Counted from the stretch's first letter, positions 9,838 to 20,626 are shown. The stretch: DNA of 25,178 nt from Phytophthora quininea (GCA_011947345.1 JAAVTG010000080.1:1-25178), one strand, 5' to 3'. Numbers and translations: made by a program. The notes: generated from the sequence alone by a model not told the origin.

Positions 9838-10402
9838 TTCGCTGGAGTGCCGTCGTCGTATTACCACGAGTTGACGGATGCACATGCTGGGTCTACGGGA
9901 AATCGTGTTGCTTGTATCAAGTACTAGATATAAATCCTATCCATCTTATATATGTTTGCATGAGCGGATACCAAAGCTTCATTGCAGTGTTCACACGAGC
10001 AAGTCCGAGCGGTAGTCAGCGACGCGTTGTGAACGGCGGACCAGCAAGTTTCTGGCTTTCCTTCTATAATTACAGCGCTGCGGCCTTTCACCTGTTGGTT
10101 ATGTGCAACCGCTGGCACTTGCTGGCGCCGCCTATTTCCGCTACTGCTATTCCTGCGCTCCCAGGTGCGAGTGTGGAGGTGGAAACCTCCAGGGACGAAA
10201 ATACGGGCGCTGGCTTACATAACCACTGCGGTCGGCCTCGATCTGATCCTGCGCCGTCCTCCATATCCCTACCTGCACGCGCCCATAGCCGAAAAAAGCG
10301 TCGCGTGAGTCGGCCAGAGCAGCTGGGGTTTCACCACACCACTTTCGTGTCTGCCGGCCGCTGGGATTGTCGCTTTCGGCCACCAGTAGACTTCTGTCGA
10401 CC
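9838..10402. other. Intergenic region with the PKA promoter
   Basis: There is no convincing gene in these 565 bases. The open frame at 9810-10406 reads through from the HSP70 pseudogene tail and has no domain features. The right end should hold the promoter and 5' leader of the PKA gene. Confidence 0.45.
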
Positions 10403-11454
10403 ATGACCACCCCGATGCGACCAAGACCTCGCACAAGTTTGCGGGCCCGCTGGACGGGTCCCAATTCGACATGGGGTGACCCTCGGAACGGGATCCTTCG
10501 GTCGCGTGCGGTTCGCCACGCACAAAGTAAGTAAACGGTGGATGAATTTATGGAATGTTTTCAACTAATATTTGACGCGTGAACTAGGCGACCAACACGT
10601 ACTGGGCCATCAAGATCTTGAAGAAGGCCGAGATCATCCGGCTGCAGCAAGTCGAGCACATGCTCTCGGAAAAGTCCATCCTGTTGTGTCTCGACCACCC
10701 CTTCATCGTCAACCTAGCCGGAACCTACCAGGACACTAAGTACCTGTACATGGTGCTCGAGTACGTCATCGGTGGCGAGTTCTTCACCCACCTGCGGAAG
10801 GCTGGACGCTTCGACAACAACACGGCCAAGTTTTACGCCGCGCAAGTCGTGTCCATCTTCGAGTACATGCACAGTCAGGACTTCATCTACCGAGACCTCA
10901 AGCCCGAGAACCTCTTGCTCGACAACGAAGGGTATATCAAGATTACCGACTTTGGATTCGCCAAGCGAGTGGCCTTCAAGACGTACACGTTGTGTGGCAC
11001 GCCGGAATACATTGCTCCCGAGGTGCTGCTCAACAAGGGCCACGGCAAAGGTGTGGACTGGTGGACGCTCGGCATCTTGCTGTACGAAATGCTGGCAGGT
11101 CAGCCTCCTTTCTGCGACGACGACCCGATGGGCATCTACCAGCAAATTCTGTCTGGCAAGCTGAATTTCCCACGTTTCTTCGACCGCAATGCTAAAGGAC
11201 TGATCAAGCGCATGCTGACGGCGGATCTCACCAAGCGGTACGGCTGTCTGAAGAACGGTGTCGAGGATATCAAGAAGCACAAGTTCTTCGCAGGAGTCAA
11301 CTGGGAGGACTTATTAGCACGCAAGGGCGCGGCTCCGATCATCCCTCGCGTCGGCACGGCCAACGACACGTCCAACTTCGACCCGTACCCGGACTCGATG
11401 GAGGACGCGATTGTCCCGGTGTACAACGGCAAGGATCCTTTCGCCGAGTTCTAG
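10403..11454 (+). CDS. cAMP-dependent protein kinase catalytic subunit (AGC kinase)
   Basis: Ser/Thr kinase released from regulatory subunits by cAMP. Two exons, 10403-10526 and 10588-11454, flank a 61-bp intron (GTAAGT...CTAG). With the two missing bases noted below the protein is 330 residues, close to animal PKA-C. Seen: glycine loop GTGSFGRV (about 29-36), AIK lysine (51), YRDLKPEN (143), DFGFAKRV (163), activation loop TLCGTPEYIAPE with the phospho-Thr at 176, and an AGC C-tail ending in the hydrophobic motif FAEF at the stop. Exon 1 reads cleanly from ATG 10403 (MTT, then DATKTSHKFAGPLDG) only if one C is added to the run at 10410-10413 and one G to the run at 10473-10476. Both are four-base runs where five are expected. 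Exon 2 is intact. Confidence 0.93.
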
Positions 11455-11789
11455 ACCACTAGAAGGAAGCCAAAGAGAAGAAAGACAATGACGACGGCAC
11501 GATTGATGAACACGAGGAGCAAGCAAAGCAGAGACGACCAGGAAATCGCAAGCAAGAAATTATGGTCCAGTCCGACCATGCATTTCTATTTATCAGGGAG
11601 GTGAGGTGAAGGACCGTTCTTTAGGTTTCTATACTTTTGACTTGCACTAGCTTTGATCGCTCTGCTCGCTGCACTCGTGGCTCAGATATCGTTCCAATCG
11701 CACTTTCGGCTAGGTAATATATGCATCAAAACTTCACAACAACCAGCACTTCCATTTCATTCATCGTCCCAACAACGTAGGATAAAATC
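11455..11789. other. Convergent 3' region between PKA and SDR genes
   Basis: Mostly untranslated. Just after the PKA stop, in a different frame, about 45 highly charged codons stay open (EAKEKKDNDDGTIDEHEEQ, about 11463-11519, stop near 11609). There is no start, splice site or homology to support a separate gene. Confidence 0.4.
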
Positions 11790-12580
11790 CTACAACTTAG
11801 AGTTGGGGAAGAGCGTTTTGTCACCGGGGAAGCGGTAGTAGGCCGTTCCCTTGTTGACGATACGCAGCACACGACCAGAGTTGTCCGGTTCGCGCAGGCC
11901 GCTTTCAAAGGCGTCGACCACGTTCTTGACCGGCAACAGTCCACCCATCATGTTGGTGTACTCCGGGACGTCCTTGGTGGCACGCTGCCCCATGTCGGTC
12001 TCGGCGAAGCCCGGACACAGACAGAAGCAGCGCACATTGTGGGTCTTCTTGGTCTGCCACAGAGACCTCGTGAACCCCACGACGCCGGCCTTGGCAGCAG
12101 CATATTCCGGGCCGAACGGGGTGGCGGTCAGTCCAGCCATGCTGCCGAGGTTCACCACCACGCCTTCTTTGCCATTGAGCGTGCGTTTCATCTCGTCCAG
12201 AGCGAATTTGGTGCCGCGGATCAAAGCGGTGAGGTCGATGTCGACCACCGACTCCCAATTGGTGCTCCCTGGCTCGTAGAAGCTGATGTTGCCGGCGATT
12301 CCGGCGTTGTTGACCAGCACGTTGACCGGCGCCTTAAAGTACTTGCTGGCGTAGGCGAACGCGCGTGGAAGCTGCCGCGCTCCGTCACGTCTTGGCGGTC
12401 CCAGCACACGTTGCGCTCGCCGAACTGCCGCTGCAGCTCCTTGCCCGTGGCCTGCAGCCCGTGCACGTCCACGTCCGTGATCATGACCTTGCTGCCGTTG
12501 GCCAGCAGACGCTCCGTGAAGGCGCGGCCGAAGCCTGCAGCGCCGCCGGTGACAATGGCGATCGCGTCCTTGGGATCCAT
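11790..12580 (-). CDS. Short-chain dehydrogenase/reductase (NAD-type, 15-PGDH-like)
   Basis: Oxidoreductase of the classical SDR family, about 263 residues allowing one missing base. The start MDPKDAIAIV is at 12580. Seen: dinucleotide motif TGGAAGFG (residues 11-18); acidic residues after the second strand (ITDVD, 35-39), which favour NAD over NADP; NNAG (91-94); catalytic Ser in LGSMAG (147); and the YAAAK pair Tyr160/Lys164. All catalytic residues are intact. The frame changes at about 12357-12366 (HARSPT versus HAAFAYASKYF), consistent with loss of one base. Overall length and order resemble 15-hydroxyprostaglandin dehydrogenase-type SDRs, but the substrate cannot be read from sequence. 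It is divergently arranged with the TBL2-like gene. Confidence 0.88.
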
Positions 12581-12911
12581 GGGAGTAGTGAACTTGACGG
12601 CAACAATTCCGAAATGAGCTCGAACACTTGGGAATTGTATGTAAATGGTGACATCATTAAATGACATCGGCGGTTTACTTGACAAGTTGAAGCTGTCGGA
12701 TGTTGTCGTGAGTACATGTTTAACAGGCTCTGGAGGACGCATATCCTAGTGTTGAAGATGAGCTCCTTGTCGACTTCATCGCTTTCAGCGTCAATCGCAC
12801 ACGTAATGCCTTACATTGTCATTCGTACTCACAAGTATGTGCGTACAGTACGTACAGAGTTGTTCGTACTGTATGATCACAACTCTTTTGCCACGTATCT
12901 TTTCGTGTATC
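12581..12911. promoter_or_regulatory. Divergent promoter region of SDR and TBL2-like genes
   Basis: These 331 bases separate the two start codons and hold no gene. The part nearest the TBL2 start is rich in GTAC repeats and contains an imperfect inverted repeat, CGTACAGTACG (12842-12852) and CGTACTGTATG (12865-12875), matching at 10 of 11 positions. It is a candidate regulatory site. Confidence 0.5.
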
Positions 12912-14431
12912 ATGGAGTTCGCTTGGCTGCTGGCTCTGCTGCTGGTGCTCGGCGGTGCCGCCTACATGTACATGCAGCAGCAAGAGGAGAGCAAACGCCA
13001 GGCACTCAAGCTGCAGAAGGAGAAGGAGGAGCTGGCGAGACAGCAGCTGCACGCCAGCAACAAGAAGCCCAAGAGCAAGAGCCGCAAGGTGGACGTGACG
13101 GCGCAGCTCAAGAAGCAGCAGACCAAGACGCAGGAAAACGCTCCCGAGCACGAGAGCTTTGTGCGGGCGCTCAAGGGCCACAAGTACGGCGTCACGGCGG
13201 CTGCTTACTCCCAACGGCCGCTTCGTAGCCACGGCCAGCTCGGACCGCTCCATCCGTCTCTATTTTAGAGAAACGCTGGACGACAAGAACCCCAAATTGC
13301 ATGTGATTAATATCGAGTATGATTACGCGACGGCCATGTGCTTCAGCTCGGATGGGAGAAGCTTGGTGGTGGCGACGGAGGGAGGAAATGTCAAGGTTTA
13401 CCGTACGTAAAGTAGAGTTATTGGATTTGGTGGTATGGTACTAACTGCTTGATGCAGAGAAGCTTCGTGCCAAACCGGAGGTCGTGGCAGGCTTTCCTGT
13501 TCCCCACAAGACGGACGTACACTCGGTGCTCATGAACGATATCGGCAATGTATGACGACAAATTATAAGGTTTTTGTTGTAAAGCGGCGTACTGATGAAT
13601 GTTTTTACTTGTAGTGGGCGACGATCATCACCTGCGCGGGGGATTCGGATACCGACGTCAAATTTTGGAGCATGAGTGGAGAGTTGCTGCAGGTGGTGAA
13701 TACGAACCAGGTCGCCAATTACCACTGCGTTGGATCCAAGGACAACCGCTACATTGCTGTGGCTGCCTACACCCCGGAAGTCAAGATTTACGAGATCGCC
13801 CGTGAGAAGAATGGTGCTTTCAAGAAGGTCAACAAGATCATGACGCTGCAAGGACACCGGGTAAAAGACGTTGTGTCAGCTCCACTCTCGCGTCTGAAAG
13901 TTCTGATAGCTGTTTCGTGAGCTAGACTGGTGTGATGGACCTCGCGTTCGACGGCTCGGACAAACTTCCTGTCAACCGCATGGTTACGGTCTCCAAGGAC
14001 GCTTCAGTTCGTCTCTGGGATATCAATGGTACCCTTCAGCACTCGATATGCAACGCGTGTTCGCTAACAAATTGCTTCTGTTGTCAGTTCGATACACCGT
14101 CCAGGAAGACCCCAAGGTGTTGTCGTCGTTTAACGCCAGTGGGGCCAGCCATTCCAGGCTGTCGAATTCGCGCCAAGCGGAAAGGTACGCACAGAATGGT
14201 GTGCGTGGATACGCCTGAGTCTGATCGTTTGTATTGCCGTAGATGCTGGTCGCGGTTCGGAACAAAGACCTCTTCTTCATCCGAACGAGCGACAGCAAGG
14301 AGTTTTTCACCATTGACAACGCAATTGAAGACTCCATCAAGCGAGCTACGTTTTCGCCTGACGGTTCGGAGATTCTTGTGCTTGGTAAAACTTCCAAGCA
14401 CATTAAGATCTACAAGACGCCATCGCTGTAA
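12912..14431 (+). CDS. TBL2-like WD40-repeat protein, ER-anchored
   Basis: WD40 propeller with an N-terminal membrane anchor, most like transducin beta-like protein 2, an ER protein linked to PERK signalling in animals. Six exons: 12912-13402, 13458-13549, 13615-13860, 13926-14028, 14088-14184 and 14243-14431. The introns are 55-65 bp and phases agree, giving about 406 residues against 447 in human. Seen: anchor FAWLLALLLVLGGAAYMYM (residues 3-21), a basic coiled-coil-like stretch, then WD units (RALKGHKYGVTAAAYS, FVATASSDRSIRLY, DTDVKFWS, VTVSKDASVRLWDI, ILVLGKTSKHIKIYK). The frame changes at 13210-13212 (CCC where five C would restore YSPNGRF) and at 14141-14144 (four G where five give GGQPFQAVEFAPSGK). 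Both look like base losses. Confidence 0.88.
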
Positions 14432-14555
14432 GAAGTTTCACTCAAAATGCAGTCATAGAGGTTTCGGTTGCTGTGATCTCCTTTCCCAGTTTGACAGCAT
14501 TTGACATCGAGGTTTGACTAAACTGCGTTCATTTCCATTTCCTCTTCGTGACGAT

Positions 14556-16906
14556 ATGAACGCCGGAGACTTTGAGGATGAGTGGCCTTTTGGCCTCATA
14601 GGTGAGAAAAAGGATGTTGTGCTTCCGTCTGGAGATGCATGCCTACAGATCAACACGCTATTAGAAGCGGACAAGGATGAAGGGGATTTCTCGTTTGGAG
14701 GACGAGTTGATGCTTTGCCTGTCGCGCCGGGTCTAGTTGTGGATGGCTTGGGGGCGATATCGCTCCCTTTGACTGAACCATCGTCAAGGACCTTATTGCG
14801 GTGTGCGAGAAATCTCCGTTCGGTAGGAAGCACGAGACGCTGGTTGACGACAGCGTGCGAAACAGTTGGCAACTGGAGTCGGGGCAAGTGGCACTGATGA
14901 ATCCGTTGTGGGAAACTGGAATTGAGGCACTGAGTAAAACAATCGCGGAGCGTTTGGGGTATCCTGATGTCCCGCTCCTCTGCAAGTTGTACAAACTTCT
15001 TGTGTATGCAGAAGGAGGTCACTTCACATAGCACAAGGACACCGAAAAGGAAGATGGTTTGATCGCGACGTTGGTGGTTTAGCCGCCCAGTTTGCACGAA
15101 GGAGGTGGCTTACTTGTGTACCGAGATGCGACGACTGTGTATCGCCATGATTTCGGAAAGAAGGATGGCACAGCAGCTTTCTTCCCACATTACGCGTGCA
15201 CTACGCCGACGCAGAGCATTCTCTTGAAGTGGTGACGAGAGGTGTCCGTCTGGTTCTCGTGTACTCGATCTGCTTGCCTCCGCAGACTAACCAATTGCCT
15301 CGCAACCACGACAATTCACTCAGTCAAGAGTTGGCAACTGCAATCAGCACAATGAAAGATGGAGACGACTCGTTCGCGCTGTTGCTGTCCCACCAATACA
15401 CCGCGAAAAGCATCGAAGAACTGGGCTCAGGAGCTTTCAAAGGGATTGATCGCGCGAGATTTCGGGCTTTGGAAGAAGCTAACGCCGCGGTTCGTCTCGA
15501 TAAAAGTTGATGTTTTTATCGGGCAATTAGCGCACAAGGTTGTGCTTTACGACAGCTACGGTTTGGGCCAGGGGAACAGGATGAGACCAGCAATAGTGCC
15601 AAATATTCTGGTATTCGGTTGATGGGAAGAGTTTTGGCTACGAGATAGAGAGTAAGGTGACATTCAACTTCCTGAACCCAGCGAACGAAACACTTTTGCA
15701 TCTCTGGAGACGCTATGGGAGCACCACGTACGAAGGGAACCTCGGGAACGAAGCGCTGACACGGAACTCCACCTATGCGAGATATGCTATCGTTGCAATG
15801 CCGGCAACGACAAGTGCAGAAGACGCCTTGAAGGTTGTGAGCGAAGGTGCTGCCATATCAATGCTGCAGTCTCGAAAGCCGGTCGTCGCTACGGTGCTGA
15901 GTTCGTTCTTGGAAGCGGTTCAAACGAAACTGCAAAAGCATTATCTAAGACGAGTTTCTTTCGAGTTCTTTGACACGTTGTCTCAGCTGCTGCTGGAGGT
16001 TGGAGACCCTGCGCTCGTCAATCGATTCTTCTTCGGGGAGTTTTGGAAGGCTCTCAACCTTGAAAGGGCTAAACTCGGGGGCTTTGGTCTCTACCCTGAC
16101 CAGGATCGCGAGCTCTTTTGACTGGGAAGTCATTGGCCAAACGCTTACAAGTGCTCTTGCAGGAGTTTCCCAATGAAAAATACCCGTCGGATGAGAAAGA
16201 GGAAGAAGCGCTGGTAGAGGAAAAGCCCGACGATGAGATGGCGATACTACTTGCAGTTGCTGATAATTTGGCGAGTGGGTCTGCTCTGCTCAGGAAGGGG
16301 TATTGGTGCTGGCTGTGACCAAGGCGATGGCAATGGAGTTAGAGGATTTGTGCTCTTCCAAGTCTGTGGGGTTATTGTGGAAGTTGGCTCTGCACTGCGA
16401 AAACAAGAGCATCCTCGACAAAGTAGTGGCCAAATTCAACGAAGAACTCGAGCCTAAATGGCTCCACCCGGTAATTGAGTCGATGTCGGAGCACCTTACA
16501 AGTCTGGACGGCACCAACGAACGTTTTGTTGTGCTTAAGACTCTTGTCACTGAAAGGACGGACTGGCTGACACAGATTGTCTCGACTTTGGACAAGCCCT
16601 TCTCGTGGGAGATGCCCTGCGTTTCGTTTCCTGAGAAAACTGTTGAGGCTTTCCTGCGAAGCCCACGCGAGGCCATGAGCTCCAAAGAAGCCTTGAACTT
16701 TGGCATTATCCAAGCTGCTCGCAATTATGCGGCGAAATGGATGAAGAAAGACACTAAGGCTTCTTTGAGATGGAAGCGACTGAGGAAGGCAACACCGCCT
16801 TCGTCAGGATCAAGAAAACCCGGGAGTGGTTTTCCAAGCGCCAAGAAAGTTGAAGCGCTACAAGGCGGAACTGGAGGCGCTGAAAACTCGCTTTGGACTC
16901 GCGTAG
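14556..16906 (+). pseudogene. Broken 2OG-Fe(II) oxygenase gene (prolyl hydroxylase-like)
   Basis: Long oomycete-type protein with a 2-oxoglutarate/Fe(II) dioxygenase core. Seen in order: acidic N-terminus (from ATG 14556), PGLVVDGLGAISLPL, LYKLLVYAEGGHF then HKDTE with the HxD iron ligands, PPSLHEGG, distal His region HYADAEH and RGVRLVLVYS. A long helical C-terminal part follows (YEGNLGNEALTRNSTYARYA; SKSVGLLWKLALHCENKSI; KRYKAELEALKTRFGLA, stop 16904-16906). TAG codons interrupt the core at 15029-15031 (between GGHFT and HKDTE) and 15080-15082 (Gln position before PPSLHEGG). The frame changes near 14774, 15192, 15500, 15610, 16120, 16297-16300 (four G for five), 16760 and 16845. Some are of the base-loss type seen in intact neighbours, but the two nonsense codons are not. 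It is probably a pseudogene, perhaps recent. Confidence 0.75.
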
Positions 16907-17260
16907 GCGATAGTGTCGATGTTGTTTTTGCTTGAAATTAATTCACATGCATTTCCCTTTTGTTTTGCCACTGACAGAGAAGATTACTCGCGATGACTGG
17001 TTGAGTCAGGGGCGGTTGAGATACGGGGAACCAACGTCGAGGGCTTGTCAGGGCTAAACACCGTGGCCTTACCCTTTGAGCTGCTGGACTGGCGAGGAAG
17101 GTGATAATACAGGCGAGCGTTGGAGGACACTGAAGAGCACGAATCTAAACGGTTCAAGCGATTGGAAGACGAAGACGAAGAAGGCAAGGAAGAGGGAGAC
17201 GTGATTTATGCTATCTCCGCAGAAATTGAGCAAGATGCTGCTGCGATTGGCAATGCAGAC
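16907..17260 (+). pseudogene. Possible coding remnant, perhaps a 3' exon of the broken oxygenase
   Basis: After a polypyrimidine-CAG acceptor-like site (about 16977) one frame reads EKITRDDWLSQG. After one added G in the run of four at about 17010 it continues VEIRGTNVEGLSGLNTVALP and FELLDWRGR. It then meets TGA-TAA (about 17101-17106) and resumes as an acidic helix-like stretch (ESKRFKRLEDEDEEGKEEGD). I recognise no family. It may be a last exon of the preceding gene or a separate relic. Confidence 0.3.
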
Positions 17261-17303
17261 TTCTCACACGTCACATATTATGTACCCATTCTCACACGTC
17301 ACA
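17261..17303. repeat. 15-bp direct repeat with ACGTCA core ahead of the AGA gene
   Basis: TTCTCACACGTCACA occurs at 17261-17275 and again at 17289-17303, ending 18 bases before the proposed start of the next gene. The core CACGTCA resembles a bZIP/CRE-type half-site. It could be a promoter element or a small local duplication. Confidence 0.6.
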
Positions 17304-17321
17304 CATTGCAAAGAATCAGGC

Positions 17322-18567
17322 ATGGTCAACGAGCATGAGGGGCATCGGTCGTATATCTGCGGCGGATTCGCCTTATTGACGTGCTTTCTGATGCTCTGGG
17401 GCTCTGCGCACACTATCCCTCAGCGCGGCGTGGTGGTGATCAACACGTGGCCGTTCGTCAACGCCACACGCGCCGGTTTCCAAGCGCTGCGCTCCGGCAG
17501 TCGCTCGCAAGCTCTGGACGCCGTCACCCGCGGCTGCAACCGCTGCGAAGTGGACCAATGCGACTTCACAGTGGGCTACGGGGCAGTCCCGACTCCACTG
17601 GGGAGACGACACTGGACGCCATGATCCTGGACGGCAACACCATGGCCATGGGCGCTGTGGCGCAGCTGAGACGGATCAAGCCGGCTATCGAAGTAGCTCG
17701 CGCAGTGATGGAGCACTCGACCCACAGCATTCTCGCTGGAGATGGAGCTCTAGACTTTGCAAAGATGATGGGCTTCGAAGAGACGACGCTGGAGACGCCG
17801 CAATCCAAGGAGATTCATGATAAATGGGTCCAGAAGAAGTGCCAACCAAACTACTACCGTAATGTCGAAGCGCAGAACTCGTCCTGTCCGCCGTACAAGC
17901 CGCTGCCGATGCAGGACGAAGTGTTTATAGGACCGGAAGGACAGTCGTTGTTGCGGGCAACAAGCCAGCAGAGCCATGTTGACGTCGCGAGCTTGGTGTC
18001 CAAGGACAATCACGATACGATTGGGATGGTAGTGCTGGCGGACGGTGGCCACATGGCTGCAGGAACCAGCTCCAATGGCGCCAACCATAAAATTGCAGGG
18101 TGAGTGTAATGCGCTGTTGTGTATTGATATGATACTGATCGTTTTTCTGCTGATAGGCGTGTTGGTGATGCTGCCGTGCCAGGTGCTGGAGCGTACGTAG
18201 AATCTTCAATTGGTGGGGCTGCAGCTACAGGAGATGGAGACGTCATGATGCGATTCTTGCCGTCGTTCTACGCGGTGAGGGAAATGGGGAAGGGTGCACA
18301 TGTAAGACTTTGTGGCTGGAGTCTTTTCATTGTCGAAATTCTTGGTGCTGATTGTCATCTCTATGACAGCCACGAGTAGCATGTGAACGTGCGCTTCGGC
18401 GGATTGCAGCTTTGTATCCGAACTTCCTGGGAGGCATGGTCTGCTTGAATCGCTTTGGAGAATATGGTGGAGCAGGGTACGGATGGGACTTTTCATTCTC
18501 AGTTCAAGCAAGCTGGATGCCCGAGCCGAAAGTGGTTCAAGTGGCGCCGCTTGCCACACGCAAGTGA
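17322..18567 (+). CDS. N4-(beta-N-acetylglucosaminyl)-L-asparaginase (aspartylglucosaminidase)
   Basis: Lysosomal-type Ntn hydrolase that cleaves the GlcNAc-Asn link in glycoprotein breakdown. Exons 17322-18099, 18157-18301 and 18370-18567 have introns of 57 and 68 bp in matching phase and give about 373 residues. Seen: N-terminal hydrophobic signal or anchor ([20 protein letters not shown]), [36 protein letters not shown], the self-cleavage site NHD/TIGMVV with catalytic Thr near residue 233, [25 protein letters not shown] and [12 protein letters not shown]. Cleavage would give an alpha chain and a beta chain of about 141 residues. The frame changes at 17580-17583, where four G occur and five would give GYGGSPD. 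Everything else is intact, so I call it a gene, not a pseudogene. It converges with the SET gene, 75 bp between stops. Confidence 0.92.
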
Positions 18568-18642
18568 GGTTGAGATGTTGTTCTGTGGATTTCTGTATTT
18601 CAAGTATTTCTTTGTGTATTCTTCTGCTCTGCTCTACACTCG

Positions 18643-19995
18643 TCAATTCTTCGGGAGCACATCTAGCAGCTTCCACTTGAGCATGTTGGTGTTCTCAGAG
18701 AGGATGTACTTATCTGATCGTCGGACAACAACAGCCATCCGCTCGTGACTCAAACCTTCGTCCTGCTGGCCGTCTTCCTGCTCCAGATCTTGCTCCCACG
18801 ACTCCAGCAGCTTGTCGTCGTCTTCGATCGAGCCTGGGAACGCCTCGAGCATCTTCTCAAGCGTGTAGATGAGTCTCGTCAGCGCAATCTGTTCGTTCTC
18901 CAAGCTGATCATCTCGCCGTCCAGCGCCTTCTTGGCAAGTGACTCGAACTCTTCAGCAGTCTCGCAGTCGATCTCCTGTATCCTGGCCGACATGAGCAGC
19001 AAGTCGTTGGTCTCATCCGCCACAAGCTCGAATGGGTTGGTGGCATGGTCCAGTCCATTGGTCAACAGCAATTGCTCTTTCTCCTTGAACAGCTTGGTGG
19101 ACTCCTCGTCCATCGGCAGCCACATCTCCACGGCATCGAACGGGTTTCCGATGATCACGAAGCCATACAGCGACAGCAGCTTGTGGTTCGACAGCGGGCC
19201 GTAGTTGATGAACATCTGCGCACCAGCGTTCCAGTGCTGGTGGCTCACGAGTTTGAATCGTCGGCTTTCCATGTCAAAGTAGTGCGACATCTCGGCTTCC
19301 GGGTCGTGGTTGAGCATGTCGAAGACCGGCACCATGGCTTTAAATACCTGCTTCACACCTCCCTTGACTGCTTCTCCTTCCGCTGGAGTATCCTCATCCA
19401 CCCGTAGCGACACGAACCGACTCCAGATCGTCGACAACGCCCATTTGTAATTCTCCAGCGAGAAGTACTCGTCGAACATGTCCAAGTTGGTATCCGCCAC
19501 GTTCTCAAACAGCTCCAGCAGCGCCGTCTCCTTGAGCTTGACATAGTCGGCAGCCACCTTCTCCTCCATTTGCTGAGCAATGAAAAACAAATTGCTGCCT
19601 TGCAGTGCTTTGAGCTCTTCCTCACCAAAATAAAGCGCATTGTGGTATGTCTTTGGCAAGAGTTCAATGTGTTTGGACCACTTGGACTTGTCCCCCAGTA
19701 CGAACTTCTCGTAGAGCAGCGCGATGGCCAGCTGGTCGTCCTCCTTCTCAGGTGTCAGCTGCTGGAACAAGCTTACGGCTTGCAACACGTCGTTCTGCTG
19801 CAGACTCTGCACCGACAGCACCGACTCGAGCGGGATGCTGAACACTTCCGTGTGCGGCGTCACGTCCTCGGCGATGAAGACGCCGCGCTCACCTTCCTGC
19901 TGGTACTCGTATACAAAGTCCGTGACGATCTCCACCTGGAGCGTCTCGGCAGCCCACTCATTGTACCCCACAAAGTCGTTCTCGTCCATCGTCAT
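18643..19995 (-). CDS. SET-domain lysine methyltransferase with Rubisco-LSMT substrate-binding domain (SETD3-like)
   Basis: Intact single-exon frame of 450 residues (448 if the Met at codon 3 is used). It transfers methyl groups from S-adenosylmethionine to protein lysine or histidine side chains. Seen: GERGVFIAEDV (35-45) at the N-terminal SET strand, a helical iSET insert, the pseudoknot motif DMLNH (226-230), FINYGPLSNHKLLSLYGF (262-279) with the conserved NYG and Tyr, and a helical Rubis-subs-bind C-terminus. This layout is that of the SETD3/SETD6/RLSMT group; animal SETD3 methylates actin His73 and SETD6 acts on RelA. The substrate here is unknown. It is one of the few long genes in the window with no frame break, which argues the breaks elsewhere depend on local sequence. 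Confidence 0.93.
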   Translation of the reverse strand: MTMDENDFVGYNEWAAETLQVEIVTDFVYEYQQEGERGVFIAEDVTPHTEVFSIPLESVLSVQSLQQNDVLQAVSLFQQLTPEKEDDQLAIALLYEKFVLGDKSKWSKHIELLPKTYHNALYFGEEELKALQGSNLFFIAQQMEEKVAADYVKLKETALLELFENVADTNLDMFDEYFSLENYKWALSTIWSRFVSLRVDEDTPAEGEAVKGGVKQVFKAMVPVFDMLNHDPEAEMSHYFDMESRRFKLVSHQHWNAGAQMFINYGPLSNHKLLSLYGFVIIGNPFDAVEMWLPMDEESTKLFKEKEQLLLTNGLDHATNPFELVADETNDLLLMSARIQEIDCETAEEFESLAKKALDGEMISLENEQIALTRLIYTLEKMLEAFPGSIEDDDKLLESWEQDLEQEDGQQDEGLSHERMAVVVRRSDKYILSENTNMLKWKLLDVLPKN

Positions 19996-20626
19996 CTCCA
20001 GGGCGTCTCCAGGGCCAATCCGGTTGTGAAACCAGCCTTCTCTTGGGGCCAGCGTCTGCAGCCCGGGCGTGTGGTCAGCAGCCTTAACCAGCAGAAGGTG
20101 GCTGTCTTCTTCTCCACGCCGACCAGATTAACAGCCTTTGTTACATATTGCGACCAGGCAGACGCTTGTGACGGAGAGCTGTACGAGACTGCAGTCTCCC
20201 ACCCTCATGAATCCGGCTCTGTACTATAGGAACTTCCGAACGCCATCGCCGCGAATGTTGTACTACATGTAGGCTACATGATGTAGCTAGCTAAGATGGC
20301 CCTTCTTACAAGGTTGGCTAATCATGGCGTTGCTCCAGCTGGTGTTAGCAATTTTCTCCTCTTCTCTGAGATGCATGCTCTCGCTGGTCGGAATCAAGCC
20401 ACGGTACCGAATATCCTCCGATGTGCCCAAAACTTTCGCTTCGGTGGCGTGCAATCAACACTTTGACTAGCAAAGTCCACACGCTCATATCCCAACAGCC
20501 CTAAAGCCTCGTCGTCTCTTATCGTTGGCGTGCGTCAGTTCCAACATGTTAATTGGTGACCATCTTGAAGCCACGGTTCGCTAATCAGTCATTCTCCTTC
20601 TTGCCAGATAGAGGGCGACGTACGCC
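19996..20626. promoter_or_regulatory. Divergent promoter region of SET and PH-PGAM genes
   Basis: These 631 bases between two start codons contain no recognisable gene; open frames entering from the left are antisense shadows of the SET gene. Two adjacent small palindromes, CTACATGTAG (20263-20272) and CTACATGATGTAG (20274-20286), lie near the middle. Confidence 0.5.

Noticed and set aside
9810..10406. 198-codon plus-strand frame ahead of PKA
   Set aside because: It begins inside the HSP70 pseudogene tail, shows no family motif and lies in the PKA leader region.
19570..20229. 219-codon plus-strand frame overlapping the SET gene start
   Set aside because: It is antisense to a well-supported SET-domain frame and has no domain features.
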